A DNA stretch of 64,000 nucleotides from JACDAL01 sp963849115 (GTDB taxonomy: Bacteria > Actinomycetota > CADDZG01 > WHSQ01): the NCBI GenBank assembly GCA_963849115.1, contig CAWKGK010000009.1, positions 744,001 through 808,000 of the forward strand. Reading direction: 5' to 3'. The notes under the pieces were generated by a model that saw nothing but the letters and a program-made list of their open reading frames with translations, made no database searches and was not told where the DNA came from. Positions 36,801 to 44,124 of the stretch are shown piece after piece. The translations under genes were made by a program, and so were the position numbers. How positions within the stretch are numbered: position 1 is the first letter of the stretch; each line of letters begins with the position of its first letter.

Positions 36801-37009
36801 GGTTGATCAATCGGGCCACGGGGGCACAGGCGGGCGCTCCCAGCACCGCGGCGCAGCTGTGGCAGCGAGTCGACCGAGCAGTGGTGGACGAGGCCCCGTG
36901 GCTTCCTCTCATCAACGAGCGCGGCATCGACCTGATCTCCGAGCGCGTCGGCAACTACCAGCGCAACCCCCAGCTCGGAGTGCTGCTCGACCAACTCTGG
37001 GTCAGGTGA
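33835..37009 (+). CDS. Receptor-like class III nucleotide cyclase: cyclase - TM - YVTN propeller - family 5 solute-binding domain (one frameshift)
   Basis: Domains in order: a class III cyclase (residues about 25-190) with metal Asp in FLIADVRGYTRF, second acidic site ELRGDEALAVF and Asn/Arg pair in GGALNLAARLC; a Pro-rich linker; one TM helix (about 215-236, LLAGAVLVAALAAVAVSGFG); six full 40-residue propeller repeats plus part of a seventh (GVAVGAGSVWVTD, GVAVGAEAVWVANSESHTV, GVALGDGAVWVANGPDKTV); and an SBP_bac_5 domain from RGGTLRVALEGG (about 530) through YTFQLRDGIKYSTGE, IPGTGAYMIESY and NPHFEEW. Near 36535 (CAAAGGGAAAC) the frame must shift by one base; K-L-A-A-V-R-L-V-A-A-T-L-M-Q-L-D then continues in normal SBP sequence to TGA 37009, about 1057 residues. 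The cyclase would be cytosolic and the sensor part outside. Start may be GTG 33832, ATG 33835 or GTG 33841. Confidence 0.87.
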
Positions 37010-37049
37010 CGGCATCGACGCGGCGACCAATGCTGCGCAGCGTGTCTTT

Positions 37050-37484
37050 CTGCGTGAGGTCCGGGAAAATGACCTCGTAACCTTCTTCGAGAATCAGCTC
37101 GATCCCGAGTCGCTTCGCATGGTGATGTTCTCGTCGCGAGACCGAGAGGCCCACAAGGCCCACTGGCACAGGATCCTGGCCGACGATTCGGTAACCGCAG
37201 CGACCATCGTTTTCGACGGTTTGGTTGCCGGGGACATCGTGAGCTGGGACAACGAGGGCGAGCGGGAAGTCGGCTATTGGATCGGAAGGAGCTTTTGGGG
37301 CCAGGGCATTGCCACCGCGGCGCTGTCACAGTTTCTCGAGCACTTGGACCGCCGGCCGCTACGCGCTTATGTCGCGAAGCACAACGTAGGCTCGCTACGC
37401 GTCTTGGAAAAGTGCGGTTTCACGATCGTGGGCGAAAGCAAGCACGGCGACGTCGACGAGCTTATTCTGTTTCGTGAAGGCTAA
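37050..37484 (+). CDS. GNAT-family N-acetyltransferase
   Basis: The acetyl-CoA motif A is clear: REVGYWIGRSFWGQGIATAAL, then AYVAKHNVGSLRVLEKCGF, as in RimJ/RimL-type enzymes. The first conventional start, ATG 37119, gives 121 residues but cuts the first strand. Family-like sequence L-R-E-V-R-E-N-D-L-V-T-F-F-E-N-Q-L-D-P-E-S extends up to a CTG at 37050 with no ATG/GTG/TTG in frame, so I place the start there with low certainty about the codon. It overlaps the YcaQ-like gene by 11 bases. Confidence 0.82.
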   Translation: MREVRENDLVTFFENQLDPESLRMVMFSSRDREAHKAHWHRILADDSVTAATIVFDGLVAGDIVSWDNEGEREVGYWIGRSFWGQGIATAALSQFLEHLDRRPLRAYVAKHNVGSLRVLEKCGFTIVGESKHGDVDELILFREG

Positions 37485-38487
37485 ACCCCTCGTGGTGTCC
37501 CGGGAGCGGGCCCGGCGCATCGCCGTTCGCGCTCAGCTGCTCGACGGCTCTGCGGCAGGGGTGCTCGACACAGTGCGCAGGCTCGGCTTTCTGCAAATGG
37601 ATCCGATCGCGGCGGTAGCCAGACCACAACACCTCGTGTTGTGGAGCCGTCTCGGAGCCTTCGATACTTCAGAGCTCGAACGCCTGTTGTGGGTCGAACG
37701 GAGCCTTTTCGAATGGAATGCGTTCATTTGGCCCATCGAATTGCTTCCCCTGATTCGCGCGCTCATGCGGCGAAACCGGCGAGCAGGGACAAATAGCTAC
37801 CATCGAGGCCACGACTTCCTCCAGGAGAACGCCTCCTTCCGCCGCTATGTGATGCGTGAGCTGGAGCGCCGCGGACCACTGCTCGGGAGGGAGCTCGTTG
37901 ATCCTTTGCAATCGAATCGTCGGAATCATCGCTGGTGGGGGAGTCGCCGAGTGGGTCTCATGGTGGACATACTTCAGGCCCGGGGGCACATCGCCGTCGT
38001 CGGCCGCCGCAGTGGTCATCGCCTCTGGGACATAGCCGAGCGCTGGTATCCGGAAACAGAAACGGTGCCTCTCCGCGAAGCCGAGCGCGCGCTCGAGGAG
38101 CAGCGATTCCGTGCCCTCGGAGTCCGGTTCGTGAAAGGAGAGTGGCACGCGCACCCGGAGATCAGTGACGCTGCCGTTCCCGAGCGTGTCACGCTCCTGT
38201 CCCCGTTCGACCGTCTCGTGCACGACCGGACCCGCACCGAGGCGCTGTTTGAGTTTCGCTACCGGCTCGAGATGTACGTGCCCAAGGAGAAGCGAGAGTT
38301 CGGTTATTACGTGCTCCCGATACTCGTCGGCGACCGTCTGGTCGGTCGCGCCGAGCCGCGTTTCGATCGCAGGACGAGCACGCTCGAGCTTCTGGGGGCG
38401 TGGGGTGACACAACTCGCCTCGGCGAAGCACTGACAGATCTCGGCGCGTTCTTGGGGGCGCAACGCTTTGTCGGCACGGAATCATGA
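37474..38487 (+). CDS. YcaQ/AlkX-like winged-helix DNA glycosylase
   Basis: Members of this HTH_42 family excise bulky alkyl adducts and unhook interstrand crosslinks. The 337-residue protein (GTG 37474) has the catalytic Q-x-D region LGFLQMDPIAAVARPQHLVLWSRLG, LFEWNAFIWPIELLPL, WWGSRRVGLMVDILQARGHIAVVGR (winged helix), LLSPFDRLVHDRTRTEALFEFRYRLEMYVPKEKREFGYYVLPILVGDRLVGR and a C-terminal WGD-like end. Together with UDGb nearby and the LexA-type promoter just downstream, it adds to a DNA-repair flavour of this region. Confidence 0.9.
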   Translation: MKAKPLVVSRERARRIAVRAQLLDGSAAGVLDTVRRLGFLQMDPIAAVARPQHLVLWSRLGAFDTSELERLLWVERSLFEWNAFIWPIELLPLIRALMRRNRRAGTNSYHRGHDFLQENASFRRYVMRELERRGPLLGRELVDPLQSNRRNHRWWGSRRVGLMVDILQARGHIAVVGRRSGHRLWDIAERWYPETETVPLREAERALEEQRFRALGVRFVKGEWHAHPEISDAAVPERVTLLSPFDRLVHDRTRTEALFEFRYRLEMYVPKEKREFGYYVLPILVGDRLVGRAEPRFDRRTSTLELLGAWGDTTRLGEALTDLGAFLGAQRFVGTES

Positions 38488-38505
38488 TGAGTCTGGCGCC
38501 GGCGC

Positions 38506-38551
38506 CCCGTTTCAGCCTCTGGGCACATCGGGTTCTCGTCGATGCAGCAGC
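38506..38551 (+). repeat. 46-bp direct repeat, copy 1
   Basis: Identical to 42607-42652, beginning CCCGTTTCAGCC and ending GCAGCAGC. In both places the plus strand encodes R-F-S-L-W-A-H-R-V-L-V-D-A-A-A-G. In this copy only 23 bases separate it from a second shared block (GCTTCAG...CTGCAATCC), against 214 bases in copy 2, so an internal deletion is implied. Confidence 0.95.
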
Positions 38552-38597
38552 GGGCTCGATTCGTCTAGGAGAAGCTTCAGTTTCCTGCAATCCCACC

Positions 38598-38626
38598 TTG
38601 ACTATCGAACGTCTGTTCGATAGAAT
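38598..38626 (+). promoter_or_regulatory. Sigma-70-type promoter with an embedded LexA (SOS) box
   Basis: TTGACT (38598-38603), a 17-base spacer and TAGAAT (38621-38626) form a near-consensus housekeeping promoter. A perfect palindrome TATCGAAC-N4-GTTCGATA (38603-38622) fills the spacer. It contains the actinobacterial/Gram-positive SOS core CGAAC-N4-GTTCG. LexA binding here would block RNA polymerase. The promoter points at the truncated DUF222 frame (from TTG 38651) and, beyond it, the two-component operon. In mycobacteria several 13E12/DUF222 genes are known LexA targets. Confidence 0.85.
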
Positions 38627-38650
38627 GAAACGAGCATCTGAAGAAGCAGG

Positions 38651-38937
38651 TTGAAGACAGTGGCTGCCGAGAGGCTCTCCCGCGCGGAGTCATCCGGCCG
38701 GACCAGGAGTGCGTGGGTGCGCCAACTGAACCGTCGCGAAACCGACCTGATCGAAGGACTGGATGCCCTTCACTTCGAGATCTCGGTCCGTCAGCGAAAG
38801 CTCCTGGCGACCATCGCAGAGCTAGACGAGCGCAAGGTGTGGCGCGACGACGGCTGCAGGGACATGGCGCAGTGGCTCTCGGGCCGGCATCGGCATCTCT
38901 TCCAGTGGATCGCGGCGACGCTGGGTCGACGGCCTCT
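38651..38937 (+). pseudogene. Truncated DUF222 (13E12-like) gene, N-terminal part only
   Basis: R-R-E-T-D-L-I-E-G-L-D-A-L-H-F, then LLATIAELDERKVWRDDGCRDMAQWLSG and WIAA, closely match residues 1-60 of the DUF222-HNH protein at 42896. Similarity ends near 38937. The HNH half is absent. The reading frame nevertheless stays open and in phase into the response-regulator gene (ATG 39014), so a 346-residue fusion product from TTG 38651 is formally possible. It sits directly behind the LexA-box promoter. Confidence 0.8.
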
Positions 38938-39013
38938 CATTGGCGCCGGTGCCCCGAATACGGCCCATCTCATCTTGGTCTCATGTCGCGAGCGTCATGC
39001 TTCATTAGAGCCC

Positions 39014-39691
39014 ATGCGTGCACTGGTCGTCGAGGACGAGACAAAGATGGCCGCACTGCTTAGGCGCGGCCTCGAAGAGGAGGGGCACGCGGTCGACGTC
39101 GCCCCGAGCGGCGCCGAGGCTGTTTGGCTCGCCACCGAGAACTCCTACGACGTCATCGTGCTGGACGTCATGCTTCCCGACTTCGACGGTTTCGAAGTGT
39201 GCCGGAATTTTCGCAACTCAGGTCAGTGGGCGCCGGTATTGATGCTCACCGCTCGCGATGCTGTCGAGGATCGGGTGGCAGGGCTCGATGCCGGGGCCGA
39301 CGACTATCTAACCAAGCCGTTCTCGTTCGCCGAGCTACTGGCGCGCGTGCGCGCTTTGTCAAGGCGGGGGCTCGTTGAGCGTCCCACGGTCCTGCAGGTT
39401 GGTGACCTGACCCTCGACCCCGCGAATCACAAGGTGGCGCGATCTGGAAGGGCAATCAGTCTGACATCGAAGGAGTTCGCCCTGCTCGAGTTCTTCATGC
39501 GCCATCCTGACCAGGTCTTGAGCCGCACGACGTTGATCGAGCACGTGTGGGACTTCGCCTACGAGGGCGACTCCAATGTCGTGGACGTCTACATTCGCTA
39601 CCTACGCGAGAAGGTGGATCGTCCTTTTGGCGCCAGATCGATAGAAACGGTGCGCGGCGCCGGTTATCGGTTGGGGGAGCCGCGGGGATGA
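39014..39691 (+). CDS. OmpR/PhoB-family response regulator
   Basis: The 225-residue regulator starts at ATG 39014 (MRALVVEDETKMAALLRRGL). The receiver has phospho-Asp in VIVLDVMLPDFDGFE, T in LMLTARD and K in YLTKPFSFAELLAR. The winged-helix DNA-binding domain has LTSKEFALLEFFMRHPDQVLSRTTLIEHVW and NVVDVYIRYLREKVDRPFG. It forms a two-component pair with the kinase that overlaps its stop (ATGA). Similar to the MprA/TcrX/CutR group. Confidence 0.96.
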   Translation: MRALVVEDETKMAALLRRGLEEEGHAVDVAPSGAEAVWLATENSYDVIVLDVMLPDFDGFEVCRNFRNSGQWAPVLMLTARDAVEDRVAGLDAGADDYLTKPFSFAELLARVRALSRRGLVERPTVLQVGDLTLDPANHKVARSGRAISLTSKEFALLEFFMRHPDQVLSRTTLIEHVWDFAYEGDSNVVDVYIRYLREKVDRPFGARSIETVRGAGYRLGEPRG

Positions 39692-41046
39692 AGCTACCGG
39701 TTCGGACGAGGTTGACTCTGGTATTCGCCGTGCTTAACGCCATAGTCCTGGGCACAACCGGCCTCTTACTCTACCTTCGCTTTGAAACAGATCTCCTCCG
39801 GAGCGTCGACGCGGGCCTGAGACTGCGAGCGGACACGTTGCTGGGGTCCGGCGGCCCCTCTGGCTTGCATCTCCGCGGCCGGAACAGGGCCATCGACCCC
39901 GATATGGCTTTCGTTCAGAAGATCAACGCCCAAGGTGGGTTACGCGCATCAAGTGAGGTGCTCACCGAGCCGCTCCTTTCCGACGGGCAGCTCGCGAGCC
40001 TCGGCTCCAGGCAGTTCTTCAACGCCAACGTCCCCCTCGTTGATGAGACGGTCGAGGCTCGGCTGTTCGCGGTGGCTTCGAACGGGGGCACCGTCCTCGT
40101 GGTCGGAACCTCCTTAGAGGAAAAGGCAGAGGCGCTGTCCGATCTCGCCAGGCTGCTGTGGCTAGGCGCGCCGGCGGTCCTGGGAGTAACGACGGGGATA
40201 GCGTGGCTGCTCGCAGGGGCGGCGCTCCGTCCGGTTGAGCATATGCGTTTAGACGCGGCGGCCATCTCGGCGGGCGAGCCCGGCCGGCGGCTTCCTGTTC
40301 CCGCGACCGGGGACGAGATCGCCCGTCTTGGCGCCACGCTGAACTCCATGCTGGAGCGCATGGAGTCGGCGCTTGAGCGCGAGCGTCGCTTCGTGGACGA
40401 CGCCAGCCACGAGCTTCGTACACCTCTGGCCATCCTCAAAGCAGAGCTCGACCTTGCTCTGGGCAAGAGTCGAACTCACGGCGAGTTGTTGGCCGCTCTT
40501 CACAGCGCAGCCGAGGAATCGGACCGCGTCGGCCGCTTGGCAGAGGACCTCCTCGTCCTTGCCCGCGCCGATCGGGGCGGCCTTCGAGTGCGACCGGTCC
40601 AACTCGATCTAAGCGCACTCCTCGCCGAAGTCTCGGACTCATTCAAGACAGTCGCCTCGGACCGAGGGATCAGCATCGAACGCCGGGTCCCTCCCCACAT
40701 GCAGGCGCGTGTGGACCCCGTGAGGATTCGCCAGGCGGTATTCAATTTGCTCGACAATGCGCTGAGACATTCCCCCGCCCAGGGCACGGTCGAGTTGTGC
40801 GCCGAGCAGGGTGACGGTTTGATCTCGGTCAATGTATTGGATAGCGGCAACGGGTTCGCACTCGCCTTTATCGATCATGCTTTTGAGCCTTTTGCTCGTG
40901 CGGATTCCTCACGCGCACGCTCGGAGGGTGGGGCCGGACTGGGGCTCGCCATCGTGCGGGCGATCGCCAAGGCCCACGGGGGTACGGCGGTTGCCTCGAA
41001 CCGAGACGCCGGAGGGGCGCAGGTCACTCTCACACTCCGTGCGTGA
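39688..41046 (+). CDS. Membrane sensor histidine kinase with HAMP domain
   Basis: The 452-residue kinase has a first TM helix (LTLVFAVLNAIVLGTTGLLLYL), an extracytoplasmic sensor of about 120 residues, a second TM (LLWLGAPAVLGVTTGIAWLLAGAAL) leading into HAMP, the H-box RRFVDDASHELRTPLAILKAELDLAL, N-box FNLLDNALRHSP and G-box SEGGAGLGLAIVRAIAKAHGG. It overlaps the response regulator. The stimulus is unknown; the PepSY gene downstream suggests envelope stress or protease-related sensing. Confidence 0.95.
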   Translation: MKLPVRTRLTLVFAVLNAIVLGTTGLLLYLRFETDLLRSVDAGLRLRADTLLGSGGPSGLHLRGRNRAIDPDMAFVQKINAQGGLRASSEVLTEPLLSDGQLASLGSRQFFNANVPLVDETVEARLFAVASNGGTVLVVGTSLEEKAEALSDLARLLWLGAPAVLGVTTGIAWLLAGAALRPVEHMRLDAAAISAGEPGRRLPVPATGDEIARLGATLNSMLERMESALERERRFVDDASHELRTPLAILKAELDLALGKSRTHGELLAALHSAAEESDRVGRLAEDLLVLARADRGGLRVRPVQLDLSALLAEVSDSFKTVASDRGISIERRVPPHMQARVDPVRIRQAVFNLLDNALRHSPAQGTVELCAEQGDGLISVNVLDSGNGFALAFIDHAFEPFARADSSRARSEGGAGLGLAIVRAIAKAHGGTAVASNRDAGGAQVTLTLRA

Positions 41047-41106
41047 GTCTGTCTCTCATTCTTCGACTCATGCTCCTCTCATCGTGCCCGCGACACGATT
41101 GCCTCA

Positions 41107-41129
41107 ATCGATCGAATGTATCGATCGAA
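41107..41129 (+). promoter_or_regulatory. Tandem 10-bp direct repeat upstream of the PepSY gene
   Basis: ATCGATCGAA occurs twice, at 41107-41116 and 41120-41129, separated by TGT. OmpR-family regulators bind such head-to-tail sites. It lies 19 bases before ATG 41148 in the 101-base gap after the kinase, so it could be the target of the adjacent regulator. The repeat is also palindromic (TCGATCGA), so another factor is possible. Confidence 0.5.
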
Positions 41130-41147
41130 CGGCAAAGGGGAGGGCGC

Positions 41148-41462
41148 ATGTTGAGAAAGACGAAATGGATCGTAGGTGGGATCGTCGTGACGGCTTTGTT
41201 TGGAGCGGGCACGGGGATCGGCATCGCCTCGAGCGACGACGGCAGCCAAGCGCCCATCACCGGTGGCGCTCTCGAGAAGGCGAGTGCAATTGCGCTCGAG
41301 CGAACCGGCGGGTCCGCGGTGAACCAGACCGAGCTCCGGGACGAGGAGGGCTACTTCGAAGTCGAGGTCGTTCTCGAGGACGGGAGTCTCGTCGACGTCC
41401 ATCTCGATCGCGGCTTCAACGTCATCTCCAGCGACGGCGATGGTGGGGAGGACTCCCGATGA
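41148..41462 (+). CDS. Small secreted/membrane-anchored PepSY-domain protein
   Basis: The 104-residue product starts at ATG 41148 after AGGGGAGG. It has an N-terminal helix (WIVGGIVVTALFGAGTGIGIA) and one PepSY-like unit (EKASAIALERTGGSAVNQTELRDEEGYFEVEVVLEDGSLVDVHLDRGFNVI). PepSY domains often inhibit proteases or modulate sensor kinases, and genes of this type commonly follow MprAB-like pairs. It is separated from the kinase by a candidate regulator site. Confidence 0.85.
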   Translation: MLRKTKWIVGGIVVTALFGAGTGIGIASSDDGSQAPITGGALEKASAIALERTGGSAVNQTELRDEEGYFEVEVVLEDGSLVDVHLDRGFNVISSDGDGGEDSR

Positions 41463-41471
41463 TGACAGAGG

Positions 41472-42360
41472 GTGAGCTTCGTAGCACCTGGGAAGGTACT
41501 AGGAGGTGGCCTCGCTGTCGTGCTACTCGTCGGGGCCTTGAGCACTGTGGCTGCCGGCAGCGGCGGTCTCCTCGAACTCCACTCCGATCCCCCAACCCAG
41601 CGCGGAACAGCTAAGGGCGGCTGAGTTGAACGACCTGCCGCTTGCGCCCAGGAGCGCACGCGTCGATCTGAGTGCACCGCCATTCTCAACCCCAACCGTC
41701 GTGACGAACCCCCTCTTTCCGATCAGCGAGCTTCACTCGGTCCTGCTCAACGGCAAGGTCGACGGCAAGCCCTTCAGGACCGAGACCACGCTTCTCCCGG
41801 ACACGAGGTTCATCGAGTGGAGCGACGGGCAGCAGGTCGAGGTGCTCGTATCCCAGTACACCGCCTATCTCGATGGGCGCCTCGAGGAAGTCGCACTCGA
41901 CTTCTATGCTCAAGCCGACGACCGATCCGTCTGGTATCTGGGTGAGGACGTCTTCAACTACAACGAGCAAGGTCACATCGCCGATACCGGAGGCACTTGG
42001 CTCGCCGGCAAAGAAGGGCCCCTCGCGATGATCATGCCCTCGACTCCCAGGGTCGGTGAGGCGTTTCGGCCCGAGAACATCCCCGGCCTGGTCTTTGAGG
42101 AAGTCACCGTCAAGAACACCGCCAAGACTGTCGAGGGCCCCCAGGGACCCGTTGCCGGAGCGATGGTCGGCCAAGAGCTCCACGACGACGGGAGCTTTTC
42201 CGACAAGATCTTCGCCCCCGGTTACGGCGAGTTTTACTCGGCCCACGAGGGTGATGTCGAGGCATTGGCCCTTGCCGTTCCCACCGACGCGCTCCGCGGG
42301 CCCGTACCACGCGATCTGAAGTTTCATTGTCGACCGGTGCACAGGAAGTCTTCCAGTTAG
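41472..42360 (+). CDS. Secreted protein of unknown function, one frameshift after the signal peptide
   Basis: GTG 41472 opens a signal peptide (VLGGGLAVVLLVGALSTVAAG) that ends 50 codons later at TGA 41622. The next frame carries the mature domain without a leader (P-S-A-E-Q-L-R-A-A-E-L-N-D-L-P ... VVTNPLFPISELHSVL, DGKPFRTETTLLPDTRFIEW, DFYAQADDRSVWYLGEDVFNY, AGKEGPLAMIMPSTPRVGEAF) to TAG 42360. Dropping one C from the CCCCC at 41589-41593 joins them into a normal 295-residue exported protein. I recognise the body as a conserved hypothetical actinobacterial secreted family but no function. It follows PepSY by 9 bases, so it is likely part of the two-component regulon. Confidence 0.72.
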
Positions 42361-42440
42361 CGCGGGGGCAGGAATTGGGCGGCGGTCTCTGCGACGGTTC
42401 GAGAAGATGACCGCTGCATGGAAATCCTTTCAGGTGAGCC

Positions 42441-42854
42441 ATGTGCCCCCGCGGCTTGTCGGCCCGACCTCCCGCAGCTTGCGAGACTCTCGTCGCCGCG
42501 GTGGATTTGCGTCGTCCGGCGAAGGCTCGCGGGGCCGCACTCAGTGCCGGGCTTGCCGGGCTCGATCTTCAGTTGCGATACCGGCCACCGGCCAAGATCG
42601 ACCTGGCCCGTTTCAGCCTCTGGGCACATCGGGTTCTCGTCGATGCAGCAGCCGGCGATCTCGGGGGCGTGACCGGTGATGTTGCAACTATGGAATGGAT
42701 CCGGGACCGGTTCGTGCATATCCTCGCCCCAGTCGAAGTCACCCGAATCGACAAACACCTTCTCGATCTGCGGGGAGCCGCCAGCGACGAGGATCTCACG
42801 GCTGCAGCGGCCGAGGCCGCCGACCTCATCGGGTCCCTGGCCCAGACCCGTTAA
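42441..42854 (+). CDS. Hypothetical protein upstream of the DUF222-HNH gene
   Basis: The 137-codon frame gives a helical, charged product (VAAVDLRRPAKARGAALSAGLAGLDLQLRYRP, MEWIRDRFVHILAPVEVTRIDKHLLDLRGAASDEDLTAAAAEAADLIGSL). Coding is supported by the fact that the duplicated 46-bp segment is kept in the same frame in both copies. The first ATG (42441) may not be the true start. No family is recognised. A competing minus-strand frame covers 42357-42881, but its product is Cys/Pro-rich and unconvincing. Confidence 0.45.
   Translation: MCPRGLSARPPAACETLVAAVDLRRPAKARGAALSAGLAGLDLQLRYRPPAKIDLARFSLWAHRVLVDAAAGDLGGVTGDVATMEWIRDRFVHILAPVEVTRIDKHLLDLRGAASDEDLTAAAAEAADLIGSLAQTR
42607..42652 (+). repeat. 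46-bp direct repeat, copy 2
   Basis: Identical to 38506-38551. It lies inside the hypothetical gene at 42441 and about 240 bases before the DUF222-HNH start. Together with the similarity of the following DUF222 coding regions it marks a segmental duplication about 4.1 kb apart that flanks the two-component operon. Confidence 0.95.
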
Positions 42855-42895
42855 TCCATAGAGCGCTTCAGCTTTCTGCAATCCACCGTCGCGAC

Positions 42896-44069
42896 ATGGA
42901 GTTGATCGAAGGACTGGATGGCCTCCACGTCGTCATCTCGGGTTGTCATCGCAAAGTGCTTTCGATCATCGCAGAGCTGGACGAGCGCAAGCTGTGGCGC
43001 GACGAAGGCTGCAGGGACATGGCGCAGTGGCTTTCGGGCCAACTCGGCATCTCGGCATGGATCGCCGCCCGCTGGGTGGTTGCCTCCCATGCCATCCCCA
43101 AGCTGCCTCTCGTATCCCAGGCTTTGGAGAGCGGCCGTCTCTGTCTCGACAAAGTCGTCGAGCTGTGCCGCTTCGCCACTCCTGAAACAGAGCAGGAGCT
43201 GATCGCGTGGGCGAGGAGGGTGTCTGTTGCCACGGTGAGACACAGGGCCGATGTCTTCAACCGGCCCGAGCTAGAAGAGATCCGCAGCGTCGAGCAGGCC
43301 CGCTTCCTGCACTGGTGGTGGAACGAGGGAGGTGCCAGCCTGGGCCTCGAGGGCCTGCTACCCGCCGCCGAGGGGGCCGCCCTCGTCAAGGCGCTCGAGC
43401 GCACCGCAGAGCGACTGCCCGAGTTGCCCACCGAGGAACAGACCTCTGCCGATCCCTCTCTCGGCTCAGGACAGAAGAGAGCAGCGCTGTGCCGATGCCC
43501 TCTCTGCGCTGTCCTCCCAGGCGATCGCAGCCGACCAGGACGCGGACCGGGCCACGGTGGTGGTCCACACCACGATCGAGAGCCTGGGGCTGGGCTGTGC
43601 AGAGATCGAGGGGGGCCTCGGGCTCCACCCCGACATCGCCTCCCGGCTCAGCTGTGACGCCCGCCTCCAGTACGTGCTCACCGACAAGCAGGGAAACGCC
43701 CTCGGCATCGGCAGGGCCTCCCGCAACGTCCCCCGCTGGCTCCACCGCCAGCTGCTCTACAGAGACCACGGCTGCACCTTTCCCGGCTGCGGGACCAAGA
43801 TGTTCCTCAAGGCGCACCACATCTGGCACTGGGAGCTGGGAGGGCCGACCGACTACGACAACCTCGTGCTGGTGTGCACGTTCCACCACAAGCTCCTCCA
43901 CGAGGGCGGCTGGAGCGTCTGCCTCAACGGCACGGTGGCAGAGTGGTACAAGCCCAACGGCCGGCGCTACGACCCGGGCCCGACCCGCCGGGCGAACAAA
44001 CCGTCGCGGCCTGATTCGGAAGGTAACCTGCCCCCCGCCCCCTTGACGAGCCGGGTTAGGCTCGCCTAA
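42896..44069 (+). CDS. DUF222/HNH endonuclease-like (13E12-family) protein, one frameshift
   Basis: The N-terminal DUF222 region (MELIEGLDGLHVVISGCHRKVLSIIAELDERKLW, RLCLDKVVELCRFATPETEQELIAWAR, RHRADVFNRPELEE) is in one frame. After about 43466-43475 the family sequence continues one frame further on (R-R-E-Q-R-C-A-D-A-L-S-A-L) into the HNH module: RQLLYRDHGCTFPGC, MFLKAHHIWHWELGGPTDYDNLVLVCTFHHKLLHEGGW. Dropping one G at 43469-43470 restores about 390 residues, a normal length. HNH metal/catalytic residues (Cys pairs, HH, N, HH) are present, so a nuclease is plausible. Some codons upstream of ATG 42896 (LQLSAIHRRD) may belong to it. Confidence 0.82.
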
Positions 44070-44072
44070 CAT
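44043..44072 (+). promoter_or_regulatory. Promoter overlapped by an IdeR/DtxR-like palindrome, upstream of the iron operon
   Basis: GTTAGGC-TC-GCCTAAC (44055-44070) is a perfect 7-bp-arm palindrome closely resembling the core of IdeR/DtxR boxes (TTAGG...CCTAA). TTGACG (44043-44048) and TAACAT (44067-44072) with an 18-base spacer make a plausible promoter, with the palindrome covering the spacer and -10. Iron-bound repressor would shut the operon. A DtxR-family gene lies at 55955-56644. Confidence 0.75.
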
Positions 44073-44124
44073 CGGCATGCCGAAATTGGTGTCTTCGGGT
44101 GGCCTAACAAGGGGGAGCTTGAAC

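Noticed and set aside
38484..38654. 56-codon frame from ATG 38484 across the 46-bp repeat and LexA box
   Set aside because: It is a chimera created by the deletion in the duplicated segment and runs through the promoter; not supported as a gene.
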